NCBI GenBank assembly: GCA_021648375.1
Contig: JAKISW010000031.1
Coordinates: 1 to 32,384, forward strand
Origin: Devosiaceae bacterium
Lineage (GTDB): Bacteria; Pseudomonadota; Alphaproteobacteria; Rhizobiales; Devosiaceae
Reading direction: 5' to 3'
Length of the DNA stretch: 32,384 nucleotides
Made by a program: the position numbers and the translations under genes. Each line of letters begins with the position of its first letter. Position 1 is the stretch's first letter. Below the pieces are notes generated by a model, which was given only the letters and a program-made list of their open reading frames with translations, did not search any database and was not told the origin of the DNA. Positions 1-8,525 of the stretch are shown piece by piece.

Positions 1-599
1 TGGAAATGCTTGATGAAAGGGTGCGCTCGCGCCTCTCGGGCGGGCTTGTTGTGCCTATTACCAAATTTGATCTGCAATTGCGCCGGGCCATTGTTAATCG
101 GCGTACTGAAATTGCCGCCACCCGCTTCCCCGGTATTTGTTTTCCTTCAGCTGTGATTGATTACATTGCCTATTCGGTTACCTCCCATGGTCGCGATCTT
201 GACGGCGCGGTTAACCGTCTTGTCGCGGCCAATCAATTGACCAATGAGCCGATTACGGTTCCCCTGGCCGAAAAAACCCTGGTTGACCTTATTCGCAAAA
301 ACGAAAGGCCAAGGATCAGGATTGACGATATTTTAAAAATTGTCTCCCGCCATTTCAAAATCCCGCGCACCGACATTCTTTCAGCGCGCCGTTCCCGTGA
401 TGTGGTGCGCCCGCGCCAGATCGCCATGTATCTGGCCAAATCTTTAACCTCGCGCTCCCTGCCTGAAATCGGACGTCAGTTTGGTGGCCGTGATCATACG
501 ACGGTTTTGCATTCTGTGCGCAAGGTTGAGCAGTTAATGCGTGATGATGGTGATTTGTGTCAGGAAATTGAATTGCTCAAACGCATGCTTTGTGATTGA
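1..599 (+). CDS. dnaA: DnaA replication initiator, C-terminal part (5' end outside window)
   Basis: The reading frame is open from base 3 and already inside the protein, so the gene starts before the window. The visible 199 codons cover the end of the AAA+ domain (arginine-rich RVRSRL segment and lid helices) and all of DNA-binding domain IV. The DnaA signature is present as FGGRDHTTVLHSVRKVE near the C terminus, the helix-turn-helix that reads DnaA boxes. DnaA opens the origin and loads helicase. An ABC-F gene, dnaN, recF and gyrB follow on the same strand, which is a normal replication neighbourhood. No cluster of DnaA boxes is visible in the window, so oriC is probably upstream or elsewhere. 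The C terminus looks intact. Confidence 0.97.
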   Translation, partial: EMLDERVRSRLSGGLVVPITKFDLQLRRAIVNRRTEIAATRFPGICFPSAVIDYIAYSVTSHGRDLDGAVNRLVAANQLTNEPITVPLAEKTLVDLIRKNERPRIRIDDILKIVSRHFKIPRTDILSARRSRDVVRPRQIAMYLAKSLTSRSLPEIGRQFGGRDHTTVLHSVRKVEQLMRDDGDLCQEIELLKRMLCD

Positions 600-606
600 A
601 CAAGGC

Positions 607-629
607 TTAGGGGGCAGGACCCTAGGGTC
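607..629. repeat. Palindrome after dnaA, resembling a dispersed repeat
   Basis: GACCCTAGGGTC at 618-629 is a perfect 12-bp palindrome directly after the dnaA stop. The flanking TTAGGGGGCAGGACCCTAGG (607-626) closely matches 17929-17946 between regB and regA. There is no T-tract, so a terminator role is uncertain; a small dispersed repeat is more likely. Confidence 0.45.
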
Positions 630-668
630 TTGATAACTGAGGCTTGAGAGAAAAAAAGTTCCAAAAAC

Positions 669-2504
669 ATGGCCCCTCCATTATTGAGTTTGAAAAGGGT
701 CTCTCTGAGTTTTGGCGGCACTCCTTTATTGGATGATGTAAATTTTAGCGTTGCCCCAAGGGATCGCATTGCGCTGGTGGGCCGCAATGGTTCTGGCAAA
801 TCCACCCTGTTAAAAATCGCTGCTGGTATGGTTGAGTTTGACGGGGGCGAATATTTTTCTCAGCCGGGAGCAACTATAAAATATCTTTCCCAGGAGCCGG
901 ATTTAAGCGGATTTTCTACGGTTCTGGATTTTGTGCAGGCCGGGATTGGCCCCGGTGACGATCCCTATCGCGCCCCATATCTGCTTGAGCAGTTGGGCCT
1001 TAAGGGAGATGAAAACCCGGCCTCGCTTTCCGGTGGCGAAACCCGCCGCGCCGCACTGGCGCGGATATTGGCGCCCAATCCGGATGTATTGTTGCTGGAT
1101 GAGCCAACCAATCATTTGGATTTACCTGCCATTGAATGGCTGGAGGCTGAGCTTAAATCCCTAAAAAGCGCTCTGGTGATTATTTCCCATGACAGGGCGT
1201 TTCTTGGTGCTTTGACCCGCAAAACCCTTTGGCTCGACAGGGGGCAGACGCGACAGCTTGAACAGGGATTTGGTGAATTTGAAGTCTGGCGCGACAAGGT
1301 TTTAGAAGAAGAACTGGTTGCCGACCATAAGCTGGGTCGCAAAATCGTCGCCGAAGAACATTGGTTGCGCTATGGGGTTACTGCAAGGCGCAAACGCAAT
1401 GTGCGCCGCCTCGATCAGCTCCACCAGCTTCGAAAAACCCGCGCTGAGCATGTGCACGTAAAGCCTGATATTAATATATCGGTTAATAAGGGTCGCCAAA
1501 CCGGCACTCTTATCATTGAGGCCAAAAACATTTCAAAATCCTTTGGTGAAACTCCACTGGTTAATGATTTTTCACTAAAAGTCATTCGTGGTGACCGGGT
1601 GGCAATTGTTGGCGCCAATGGAACCGGCAAAACCACTCTGGTCAAATTGCTCATCGGCGAATTGGCCCCGGATGAGGGGGAGATCAAACAGGGTAGCTCA
1701 GTGCAAATGGCTCTGCTTGATCAAACAAGAGACAGTCTTGACCCCAACACTTCCCTGAAAGACGCCCTGACCGGTGGTGGCAGGGATACTGTGTTGATCA
1801 ACGGGGTTGAAAAGCATGTTATCGGCTACATGAAGGATTTTTTGTTTGCCCCTGAGCAATTAAACACTCCTCTTAGATCGCTTTCAGGGGGTGAACGCGC
1901 CCGTGTCATGCTGGCCCGCGCTTTGGCTTTGCCGTCAAATCTTTTAGTGCTGGATGAGCCAACCAATGATCTTGATCTTGAAACTCTTGATCTGTTGCAG
2001 GAAACTATCTCCAATTATCCCGGCACCATTATCCTGGTCAGCCATGACCGCGACTTTATTGACCGCATTGCAACCATTACCCTGATTTCAGAGGGGAGTG
2101 GATTGTGGACCTCCTATGCGGGGGGATATTCAGATATGGTTGCCTTGCGTGGCCAGGGGGTAAGGGCAAAAATCAGGGTTCACAAATCGGATTTTAGTAT
2201 CAAAACCAAAAGTAAATCCAATTCCCAGAATTTGGATCAAACTGGAAAAAACCCCAAAAAATCTAAAAAGCTATCCTTTAATCAGCTCCATGCTTTAAAA
2301 ACCCTGCCCCAAAACCTTAAAAAACTGCAATCTGAAATTGACGATATGCAAAAGCAGCTTGCTGACCCAAAATTTTATTCTAAGGACCCTGAAAATTTTG
2401 CCGCAATCAGCAAATCCCTGACCCTTAAGCAAAGCCAATTTGAGGAAATGGAAAATCAATGGCTGGAACTGGAGATTTTGCAGGAACAATTAGCCTCTGA
2501 TTAG
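669..2504 (+). CDS. ABC-F family ATPase (Uup-like), soluble
   Basis: The 611-residue protein has two ABC ATPase domains on one chain and no membrane segments, the ABC-F layout. Domain 1 has Walker A GRNGSGKS (residues 38-45), signature LSGGETRRAALARIL and Walker B VLLLDEPTNHLD. Domain 2 has Walker A GANGTGKT (about 314-321), signature LSGGERARVMLARAL and Walker B LLVLDEPTNDLD. A charged linker and a C-terminal helical coiled coil (about 535-608) resemble the DNA-binding arm of Uup. ABC-F proteins act on ribosomes or, for Uup, in tolerance of replication intermediates; a position between dnaA and dnaN would suit the latter, but that is inference. The start is the first ATG and no strong Shine-Dalgarno is visible. 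Confidence 0.93.
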   Translation: MAPPLLSLKRVSLSFGGTPLLDDVNFSVAPRDRIALVGRNGSGKSTLLKIAAGMVEFDGGEYFSQPGATIKYLSQEPDLSGFSTVLDFVQAGIGPGDDPYRAPYLLEQLGLKGDENPASLSGGETRRAALARILAPNPDVLLLDEPTNHLDLPAIEWLEAELKSLKSALVIISHDRAFLGALTRKTLWLDRGQTRQLEQGFGEFEVWRDKVLEEELVADHKLGRKIVAEEHWLRYGVTARRKRNVRRLDQLHQLRKTRAEHVHVKPDINISVNKGRQTGTLIIEAKNISKSFGETPLVNDFSLKVIRGDRVAIVGANGTGKTTLVKLLIGELAPDEGEIKQGSSVQMALLDQTRDSLDPNTSLKDALTGGGRDTVLINGVEKHVIGYMKDFLFAPEQLNTPLRSLSGGERARVMLARALALPSNLLVLDEPTNDLDLETLDLLQETISNYPGTIILVSHDRDFIDRIATITLISEGSGLWTSYAGGYSDMVALRGQGVRAKIRVHKSDFSIKTKSKSNSQNLDQTGKNPKKSKKLSFNQLHALKTLPQNLKKLQSEIDDMQKQLADPKFYSKDPENFAAISKSLTLKQSQFEEMENQWLELEILQEQLASD

Positions 2505-2639
2505 GCTGCACTGCCCGCTCTGGTCCCAATCATTGGGCTTCTAGATCAAAAACCTGTTGTTTGGACATCGCATTTGCCGGTTACCCCTTGCTTTTATTGG
2601 CGCAACAAGCCATTTTCTTTCCCCGGCCCTGACCCTGTT

Positions 2640-2687
2640 TATGAGGTCTGCGACCTGGTATATATGAGGTCTGCGACCTGGTATAAT
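2640..2687 (+). promoter_or_regulatory. Tandem palindromes and -10-like box upstream of dnaN
   Basis: A 23-bp unit is repeated exactly twice in tandem (2640-2662 and 2663-2685). Each copy contains the perfect inverted repeat AGGTC-TGC-GACCT. The second copy runs into TATAAT (2682-2687), a perfect -10 hexamer about 33 bp before the dnaN ATG, but no good -35 is visible at 17 bp. The layout of two identical dyads at a promoter suggests an operator for a dimeric regulator. A duplicated repeat fragment is the alternative. Confidence 0.5.
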
Positions 2688-2719
2688 TATCAGCAAAATA
2701 ACTATTGGGAATAAATTAG

Positions 2720-3838
2720 ATGAAAGTAACGCTGGAACGTAACCATTTGCTCAAATCTTTGGGCCATGTGCACAGGGTGGTTGAGCGGCGCAATACTTAT
2801 CCCGTGCTGGCCAATGTTTTACTGATTGCCAATGATGAGGGGTTGCACCTGCGCACCACCGATTTAGATATTCAAATCAGTGAAACTGTTCCAGCCATGG
2901 TCTCAAAAGAGGGTTCAACCACGGTTCCAGCCCATACATTTTATGAAATTGTGCGTAAACTCTCCGATGGTGCCGAAGTGCTTTTGGAGGTTAACGGCGA
3001 AGATCAGATGCTGATAAATTCCTCTCGTTCGCGGTTTTTCCTTTCCTGCCTTTCTCCGGAAGGGTTTCCAGGCCTTGAAGCGGGTGATTTCCCCAACGAT
3101 TTTTCCATATCCGCGTCTGATTTTTCCGGCCTGATTTCAAGGACCCAGTTTGCAATTTCAACTGAAGAAACGCGCTATTATCTCAATGGAATTTATTTTC
3201 ATAGCGCTGAAGTGGATGGCAAGCCGACATTGCGCGCTGTTGCAACGGATGGCCATCGGCTGGCGCGCACAGATATTGAAGCTCCCAAGGGTGCAACTGA
3301 TATTCCCGGAATTATTGTGCCTCGCAAAACCGTTGGTGAAATTCAAAAACTTCTGGATGGGGAAGAGGGCGATGTCCGCCTGGAAATTTCTGAAACAAAA
3401 ATCCGTCTTTGTGCCGGTCCGGTTGTGTTGCTCTCCAAATTGATCGAGGGCACATTCCCCGATTATGAGCGGGTGATGCCCAAGGATAATGATAAGGAAA
3501 TGGTTGTCGATAGAGCCAGTTTTGCCGCTGCGGTCGATAGGGTTTCAACCATTGCTTCTGATCGCGGAGGCAAGGTGGTAAAATTAATCGTTCAAGATGA
3601 AATGCTTGAATTAAGCGTCACCAATCCCGACCATGGCAATGCAACAGAAGAAGTGCCGGTTGCGTTTGAACATGATCGCTTTGAAATTGGTTTCAACGCC
3701 AAATATCTGCTGGATATTATTTCTCAGATCAGCTCAGAGGATGCCACATTTTTGTTTGGTGATGCAGGCTCACCAACCCTTGTTACGGATAAAAATCAAA
3801 GCAATGCGGTTTATGTATTGATGCCGATGCGGGTATAG
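2720..3838 (+). CDS. dnaN: DNA polymerase III sliding clamp (beta subunit)
   Basis: The 372-residue protein has the normal length of a bacterial beta clamp and its three repeated clamp domains. It starts MKVTLERNHLLKSLGHVHRV and ends in the typical VYVLMPMRV, where the C-terminal MPMR contributes to the peptide-binding cleft. The dimer encircles DNA and tethers Pol III and other clamp-binding enzymes. TTGGGA (2705-2710) lies upstream of the ATG as a weak ribosome site. recF follows after a 123-bp hairpin-rich spacer, so the two genes may not be simply co-transcribed. Confidence 0.97.
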   Translation: MKVTLERNHLLKSLGHVHRVVERRNTYPVLANVLLIANDEGLHLRTTDLDIQISETVPAMVSKEGSTTVPAHTFYEIVRKLSDGAEVLLEVNGEDQMLINSSRSRFFLSCLSPEGFPGLEAGDFPNDFSISASDFSGLISRTQFAISTEETRYYLNGIYFHSAEVDGKPTLRAVATDGHRLARTDIEAPKGATDIPGIIVPRKTVGEIQKLLDGEEGDVRLEISETKIRLCAGPVVLLSKLIEGTFPDYERVMPKDNDKEMVVDRASFAAAVDRVSTIASDRGGKVVKLIVQDEMLELSVTNPDHGNATEEVPVAFEHDRFEIGFNAKYLLDIISQISSEDATFLFGDAGSPTLVTDKNQSNAVYVLMPMRV

Positions 3839-3839
3839 A

Positions 3840-3945
3840 GCGCTCCCAAAAAAAGTGGGAACCGGTTTTTTGGTTCGGGAGCGCGACAAAATAAAAGAGT
3901 TAGAGCATAGGTTTTGACTTAATCAAAACCTATGCTCTAACTCTT
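3840..3945. repeat. Composite palindromic element between dnaN and recF
   Basis: Two inverted repeats lie end to end. The first has 8-bp arms GCGCTCCC (3840-3847) and GGGAGCGC (3877-3884) with a nested GAACC (3859-3863) / GGTTC (3872-3876). The second has perfect 23-bp arms (3895-3917 and 3923-3945) around a 5-base loop. They are joined by GCGCGACAAAATAAAAGAG, which recurs in related form at 18599-18620 and 8461-8490. A 12-bp palindrome CTTAACGTTAAG (3943-3954) follows. This matches the style of mosaic palindromic repeats of Rhizobiales. It could also act as a transcription attenuator or terminator after dnaN, though there is no T-tract. Confidence 0.75.
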
Positions 3946-3961
3946 AACGTTAAGGCCAGCC

Positions 3962-5104
3962 ATGCCCAAAAACCCGGATCATTATATTTCTCGCCTCAGG
4001 CTTTCCTCATTCCGCTCCTATGCCAATGCTGCCCTTGATATAGAGCCACAAAACGATTCAGGGGCCTCCTTTGTGGTGCTTACAGGCTCAAACGGGGCCG
4101 GAAAAACCAATTTAATTGAAGCAATATCCCTTCTATGTCCCGGCCGTGGTTTGCGGGGCAGCCCGTTTGATGCCTTAAGCAAAATCAACGGGGAGACAGG
4201 ATGGGCGGTGGCCGCAACCATCGAAACAAAAGATGGCCCTGTGGATGTGGGGTGTGGTCTTTCGCCACAAAATGGGGGGCGAAGGGTTAAGATCAATGGT
4301 GCCAACGCCCGCTCGGTAGAAGAAATGGCTACATTTATTCGCCTATTGTGGCTTACCCCTGCCATGGATGGATTGTTTACGGGACCTGCATCTGACCGTC
4401 GTCGCTTTCTTGATCGGTTGGTGATGACCCTGATCCCTGACCATTCCCGTTCAATTTCAGGTTTTGAAAAAACCATGCGCCAGCGCAACCGCCTGCTGGA
4501 AGAGAATGCAGATGCGGACTGGATAAGTGCTGTTGAAGCACAAATGGCCGATTTTGCTGCCGCCATTCATTTTGCCCGCGCCGATAGTATTGAACATTTG
4601 CAGCAATTGGCCAATATGTCGCTTTCTGCGGCTTTTCCCGGCTCTGTGTTATCCCTTGACCCCATGTTTGGCGATGAGCGTGATGCTTTCACATCTTCTG
4701 TGGCCCTTGAAACGGCCCTTCTTGAAAGCTGGCGACAAAATCGTGCCCTTGATCGGGCAGCAAAGCGCACTCTGATTGGGCCGCACCGGGTGGATTTGCA
4801 GGTTTTTCACCGCCAAAAATCCATGCCTGCTAAGCTGTGCTCGACCGGTGAGCAAAAGGCGCTGCTTATCGGTCTGATCCTTGCCCATTCCCGATTGGTG
4901 GCGCAAATGACTTCGATCACTCCAATCCTGTTATTAGATGAAATTTGCGCCCATCTCGACCCGGATCGCCGACTGGCCCTGTTTGCTGCACTGGAGCAAT
5001 TAAATACCCAGGTCTGGATGACGGGAACCGATCCTGTTTTGTTTGAAGGCTTAAAAGATCAGGCCCTGTTTATTCAGGTCAGGGACGGAGTGTTAATTAG
5101 ATGA
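3962..5104 (+). CDS. recF: DNA replication and repair protein RecF
   Basis: The 380-residue protein has a RecF/SMC-like ATPase head: Walker A GSNGAGKTN (residues 42-50), the N-terminal LRLSSFRSY that begins RecF proteins, a signature STGEQKALLIGL, and Walker B PILLLDEICAHLD. RecF with RecO and RecR loads RecA at single-strand gaps during recombinational repair. The ATG is preceded by TAAGG (3951-3955). The stop codon overlaps the next start (ATGA, 5101-5104), so translation of the YaiI-family gene is probably coupled. Confidence 0.96.
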   Translation: MPKNPDHYISRLRLSSFRSYANAALDIEPQNDSGASFVVLTGSNGAGKTNLIEAISLLCPGRGLRGSPFDALSKINGETGWAVAATIETKDGPVDVGCGLSPQNGGRRVKINGANARSVEEMATFIRLLWLTPAMDGLFTGPASDRRRFLDRLVMTLIPDHSRSISGFEKTMRQRNRLLEENADADWISAVEAQMADFAAAIHFARADSIEHLQQLANMSLSAAFPGSVLSLDPMFGDERDAFTSSVALETALLESWRQNRALDRAAKRTLIGPHRVDLQVFHRQKSMPAKLCSTGEQKALLIGLILAHSRLVAQMTSITPILLLDEICAHLDPDRRLALFAALEQLNTQVWMTGTDPVLFEGLKDQALFIQVRDGVLIR

Positions 5105-5556
5105 GTTCGCCAAAAATTTTTCTCGACGCCGATGCCTGCCCGGTGCGCAAGGAAGCCCAAAAAATCGCCACCAGATTTGGGGTGAAGCTGGTCATGGTGT
5201 CTAATGGTGGTATTCGTCCCTCAAGGGATGAAATGGTTGAGATCGTTATCGTTGAAAAAAATCCTGACGCCGCCGACGATTGGATTGAGGATAATATCGT
5301 GCCCAATGATATTGTTGTCACTCAGGATATTCTATTGGCTGATCGCTGTTTGAAAAAACGTGCCATTGCCATAGCTCCGGATGGCAAACAGTTTACTCAA
5401 GGTAATATCGGCATGATTCTTGGCATGCGCGAGTTGAATCAGCATCTGCGTGAAACCGGCATGGGGGCAAGTTTTAACAAAGCTTTTGGCCCCGCCGATC
5501 GTTCGCGTTTTTTGCAGAATATGGATCTTTTGCTGCATAAGGCAATCAAGGCTTAA
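5101..5556 (+). CDS. YaiI/YqxD family (UPF0178, DUF188) protein
   Basis: The 151-residue protein opens with KIFLDADACPVRKEA, the hallmark of UPF0178, and has the family blocks IVVTQDILLADRCLKK and GMRELNQHLRETG. The fold is PIN/NYN-like, with acidic residues (D9, D11 and the D of TQDILLAD) that could bind metal. The biochemical role of the family is not established. It overlaps recF by 4 bp and is probably co-transcribed with it. Length is normal. Confidence 0.9.
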   Translation: MSSPKIFLDADACPVRKEAQKIATRFGVKLVMVSNGGIRPSRDEMVEIVIVEKNPDAADDWIEDNIVPNDIVVTQDILLADRCLKKRAIAIAPDGKQFTQGNIGMILGMRELNQHLRETGMGASFNKAFGPADRSRFLQNMDLLLHKAIKA

Positions 5557-5669
5557 AGCCTTTATACTCAAGTCAGTCTTCAACCCATCAAAAGCACCCA
5601 TTTTACTTGGGTTTCCCCCCCTAAATACGCTACAAGAATATATCTTTTATCAACGTGATTCGGCGACAA

Positions 5670-8111
5670 ATGAGCGAAAACGGCAAGCAAGACCAAACAC
5701 CCAGTAATCCGGAACTTTATGACGCGGATTCTATTAAGGTTCTCAAAGGGTTGGACGCCGTACGGAAACGTCCCGGCATGTATATTGGTGACACCGATGA
5801 TGGCTCCGGCTTGCACCATATGGTCTATGAAGTGGTGGACAATGCCATTGATGAGGCCCTGGCAGGCCATGCGGATCTGGTAACGGTTACTTTGAACGCG
5901 GATGGCTCAGTAACTGTCACTGATAACGGGCGCGGAATTCCTACCAATATTCACACCGAAGAGGGTATTTCGGCTGCTGAAGTCATCATGACTCAACTGC
6001 ATGCGGGCGGGAAGTTTGATCAGAATTCCTATAAGGTTTCGGGCGGGCTGCACGGGGTTGGTGTTTCGGTGGTCAATGCGCTTTCTGTCTGGCTGAAACT
6101 TAAAATCGGCCGGTCCGGCTCGTTCCATGAAATGAGCTTTACCCACGGGGTGGCAGATGCCCCCCTGAAAGCTACCGGCGATGCCGGGGATTTTACCGGC
6201 ACCGAACTTTCATTTATGCCCTCCACTGACACCTTCACCATGGTTGATTTTGATTTCAAGACTTTGGAGCATCGCCTGCGTGAACTGGCATTTTTGAACT
6301 CCGGTGTGCATATTATTTTGACCGACAAGCGCCACCCGGAACTGGTTGAGGTGGATTTATTTTATGAGGGTGGATTGCGCGAATTTGTGCGTTATCTGGA
6401 TAAGGCCAAGTCCGCCCTGATTAGCGAGCCGATCACCTTTGAGGTTGAAAAAGATGGCACCACGGTAGAAGTCGCCCTGTGGTGGAACGATAGCTATCAT
6501 GAAAATGTGCTCTGCTTTACCAACAATATTCCCCAGCGTGATGGCGGCACTCATCTGGCGGGTTTGCGTGGTGCTTTAACCAGAAAAGTAACTGGATATG
6601 CCGATAGTTCTGGCATCTTAAAGCGTGAGAAAGTGCAACTGACCGGCGATGATTGTCGCGAGGGGCTTACCTGTGTGCTTTCGGTAAAAGTACCTGATCC
6701 CAAATTTTCTTCCCAGACCAAGGATAAGCTGGTTTCTTCCGAAGTGCGCCCGGTAGTCGAAAACATCGTCAACGATAAAATGGGTCAATGGTTTGAAGAA
6801 CATCCCGTTGAAGCCAAAATCATCGTTTCCAAGGTGGCAGAAGCGGCGGCGGCCCGCATGGCAGCCCGAAAGGCTCGTGAATTGACCCGGCGCAAGTCGG
6901 CGCTGGATATTTCATCACTGCCGGGAAAGCTGGCCGATTGTCAGGAACGTGATCCGGCAAAATCTGAAATTTTTATTGTGGAAGGGGACAGCGCGGGAGG
7001 GTCGGCCAAGCAGGGCCGTGACCGCGCAACTCAGGCTGTGCTGCCATTGCGGGGTAAAATCCTTAACGTCGAGCGGGCCAGATTTGATCGTATGCTTGGC
7101 TCTGAGCAGGTGGGAACCCTGATCACGGCCCTTGGCACCGGCATTGGCCGCGAAGAATTTGACGCTGATAAATTGCGTTATCACAAGATCATCATTATGA
7201 CTGATGCGGATATTGACGGTGCGCATATCAGAACTTTGCTTTTGACCTTCTTTTTCCGCCAGATGCCTGAATTAATTGAAAGAGGCCATTTATATATTGC
7301 CCAGCCGCCTCTGTATAAAATCAAGCGTGGCCAGTCTGAGCAATATCTCAAAGACGAAGATGCGCTGGAAAACTACCTGCTGGACAGTGGCACAGAAGAT
7401 GGGATTTTGACCCTTGAAAACGGGGTTGCCCATACGGGGGCTGACCTGACTTCGATTGCTGAACAGGCCCGAAATATTGTGCATGCAATTAATGGGCTTA
7501 ATGCCAGATATAACCGATCTGTTGTTGAGCAGGCGCTGATCGCCGGTGCTTTGGATGGTGAAGCAGTGGCAGATGCAGCTGTTGCTCAAAAGCTGGCTGA
7601 CGATGTTGCCATCAGGCTTGATCTTATGTCAGACGAAGTGGAGCGGGGCTGGAAGGGTGCACCAGATGGTCAGGATGGATTGCGCTTTTGGCGTGTGGTA
7701 CGCGGTGTTGAAGAAGAGCATATCCTGGACGCTAACCTGTTGCGCTCAGCCGAAGCGCGCAAATTGCGCCAACTGGCTGACGGGTCGATTTCAACTTATG
7801 AAAAACCTGCAAAACTTACCCGCAAGGATATTTCCACGACTATTTCCGGCCCGTTTTCACTGTTTGAAACGGTTGTTGCAGCCGGGCGCAAGGGCGTTTC
7901 CCTGCAGCGCTATAAGGGTCTTGGGGAGATGAACCCAAATCAACTTTGGGAAACCACGCTTGACCCCAATGTGCGCACTTTGCTTCGGGTTGAAGTTCAC
8001 CAGAGTGATGAGGCCAATACCATGTTCTCAGAACTTATGGGTGATCTGGTGGAGCCGCGCCGTGATTTTATCCTCACCAACGCGCTAAATGTGGCCAATC
8101 TGGATGTTTAA
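5670..8111 (+). CDS. gyrB: DNA gyrase subunit B
   Basis: The protein is about 813 residues. It has a GHKL ATPase domain (EVVDNAIDEAL, DNGRGIP, GGLHGVGVSVVNALS), a transducer domain with a QTKDKLVSSEVR-type loop, a TOPRIM domain (EGDSAGGSAKQGRDR and DADIDGAHIRTLL with Mg-binding acidic residues), and a C-terminal RYKGLGEMNPNQLWETT tail that binds GyrA. With GyrA it introduces negative supercoils using ATP. An in-frame GTG at 5655 would add five residues (MIRRQ); ATG 5670 is preferred because MSENGKQ is a more natural start. Neither has a clear Shine-Dalgarno. Confidence 0.96.
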   Translation: MSENGKQDQTPSNPELYDADSIKVLKGLDAVRKRPGMYIGDTDDGSGLHHMVYEVVDNAIDEALAGHADLVTVTLNADGSVTVTDNGRGIPTNIHTEEGISAAEVIMTQLHAGGKFDQNSYKVSGGLHGVGVSVVNALSVWLKLKIGRSGSFHEMSFTHGVADAPLKATGDAGDFTGTELSFMPSTDTFTMVDFDFKTLEHRLRELAFLNSGVHIILTDKRHPELVEVDLFYEGGLREFVRYLDKAKSALISEPITFEVEKDGTTVEVALWWNDSYHENVLCFTNNIPQRDGGTHLAGLRGALTRKVTGYADSSGILKREKVQLTGDDCREGLTCVLSVKVPDPKFSSQTKDKLVSSEVRPVVENIVNDKMGQWFEEHPVEAKIIVSKVAEAAAARMAARKARELTRRKSALDISSLPGKLADCQERDPAKSEIFIVEGDSAGGSAKQGRDRATQAVLPLRGKILNVERARFDRMLGSEQVGTLITALGTGIGREEFDADKLRYHKIIIMTDADIDGAHIRTLLLTFFFRQMPELIERGHLYIAQPPLYKIKRGQSEQYLKDEDALENYLLDSGTEDGILTLENGVAHTGADLTSIAEQARNIVHAINGLNARYNRSVVEQALIAGALDGEAVADAAVAQKLADDVAIRLDLMSDEVERGWKGAPDGQDGLRFWRVVRGVEEEHILDANLLRSAEARKLRQLADGSISTYEKPAKLTRKDISTTISGPFSLFETVVAAGRKGVSLQRYKGLGEMNPNQLWETTLDPNVRTLLRVEVHQSDEANTMFSELMGDLVEPRRDFILTNALNVANLDV

Positions 8112-8525
8112 TTTTTAAAAACGCTTTAAGCTGTCATGCCGGGACCTGATCCGGGCATCCATTTTTGTTCGCGCTATTTTGAGTTGGCTTTGCAGGCTTG
8201 ACCTCAGGAAATTAGACCCCATCTATCAAATTCCGGATTTAACGGGTTTTTTGTTATTGTAATTGAATTATTCTTTCAAATGTTGATTTAAGTTCTCAAA
8301 GGCCTTAACCACCCTTAAACCGGCCACAATTAATATCAATATCGTAACCAAGCTTGGCACGGGCTTTAAAAAACTGTGCAGGATATGCCGCCATGGCTGC
8401 ACTACAGCATGTCTCCCAAAAGTGGGAACCATGCCGGCGGCTGTTTTTGGGATAAAAGATATGCGAAAACAAAAAGATAAAGCGTTGGAGCAGCTCAGAT
8501 TAAATGCGACACGCTTTTGGACAAT
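8112..8525. repeat. 414-bp gene-free spacer with two palindromic repeats
   Basis: No convincing reading frame is present. Bases 8133-8160 form a GTCAT...ATCC hairpin repeat (see findings for the family). Bases 8407-8464 form a second hairpin: GCATGTCTCCCAAAA (8407-8421) pairs with TTTTGGGA (8445-8452) and GATATGC (8458-8464). It continues through a GCGAAAACAAAAAGATAAAG linker into arms AAAGCGT (8479-8485) and ACGCTTT (8511-8517). The middle part (about 8200-8395) is AT-rich; nothing specific is seen there beyond a possible promoter region for the downstream gene. Confidence 0.65.

Noticed and set aside
2505..2719. oriC between the ABC-F gene and dnaN
   Set aside because: The spacer is short, has no DnaA boxes or AT-rich unwinding stretch, and is better explained by the dnaN promoter and tandem palindromes.
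4018..4566. 182-codon reading frame on the - strand inside recF
   Set aside because: It is a shadow of recF; composition is Ser/Pro/Arg-rich as expected from antisense reading and no motif is present.
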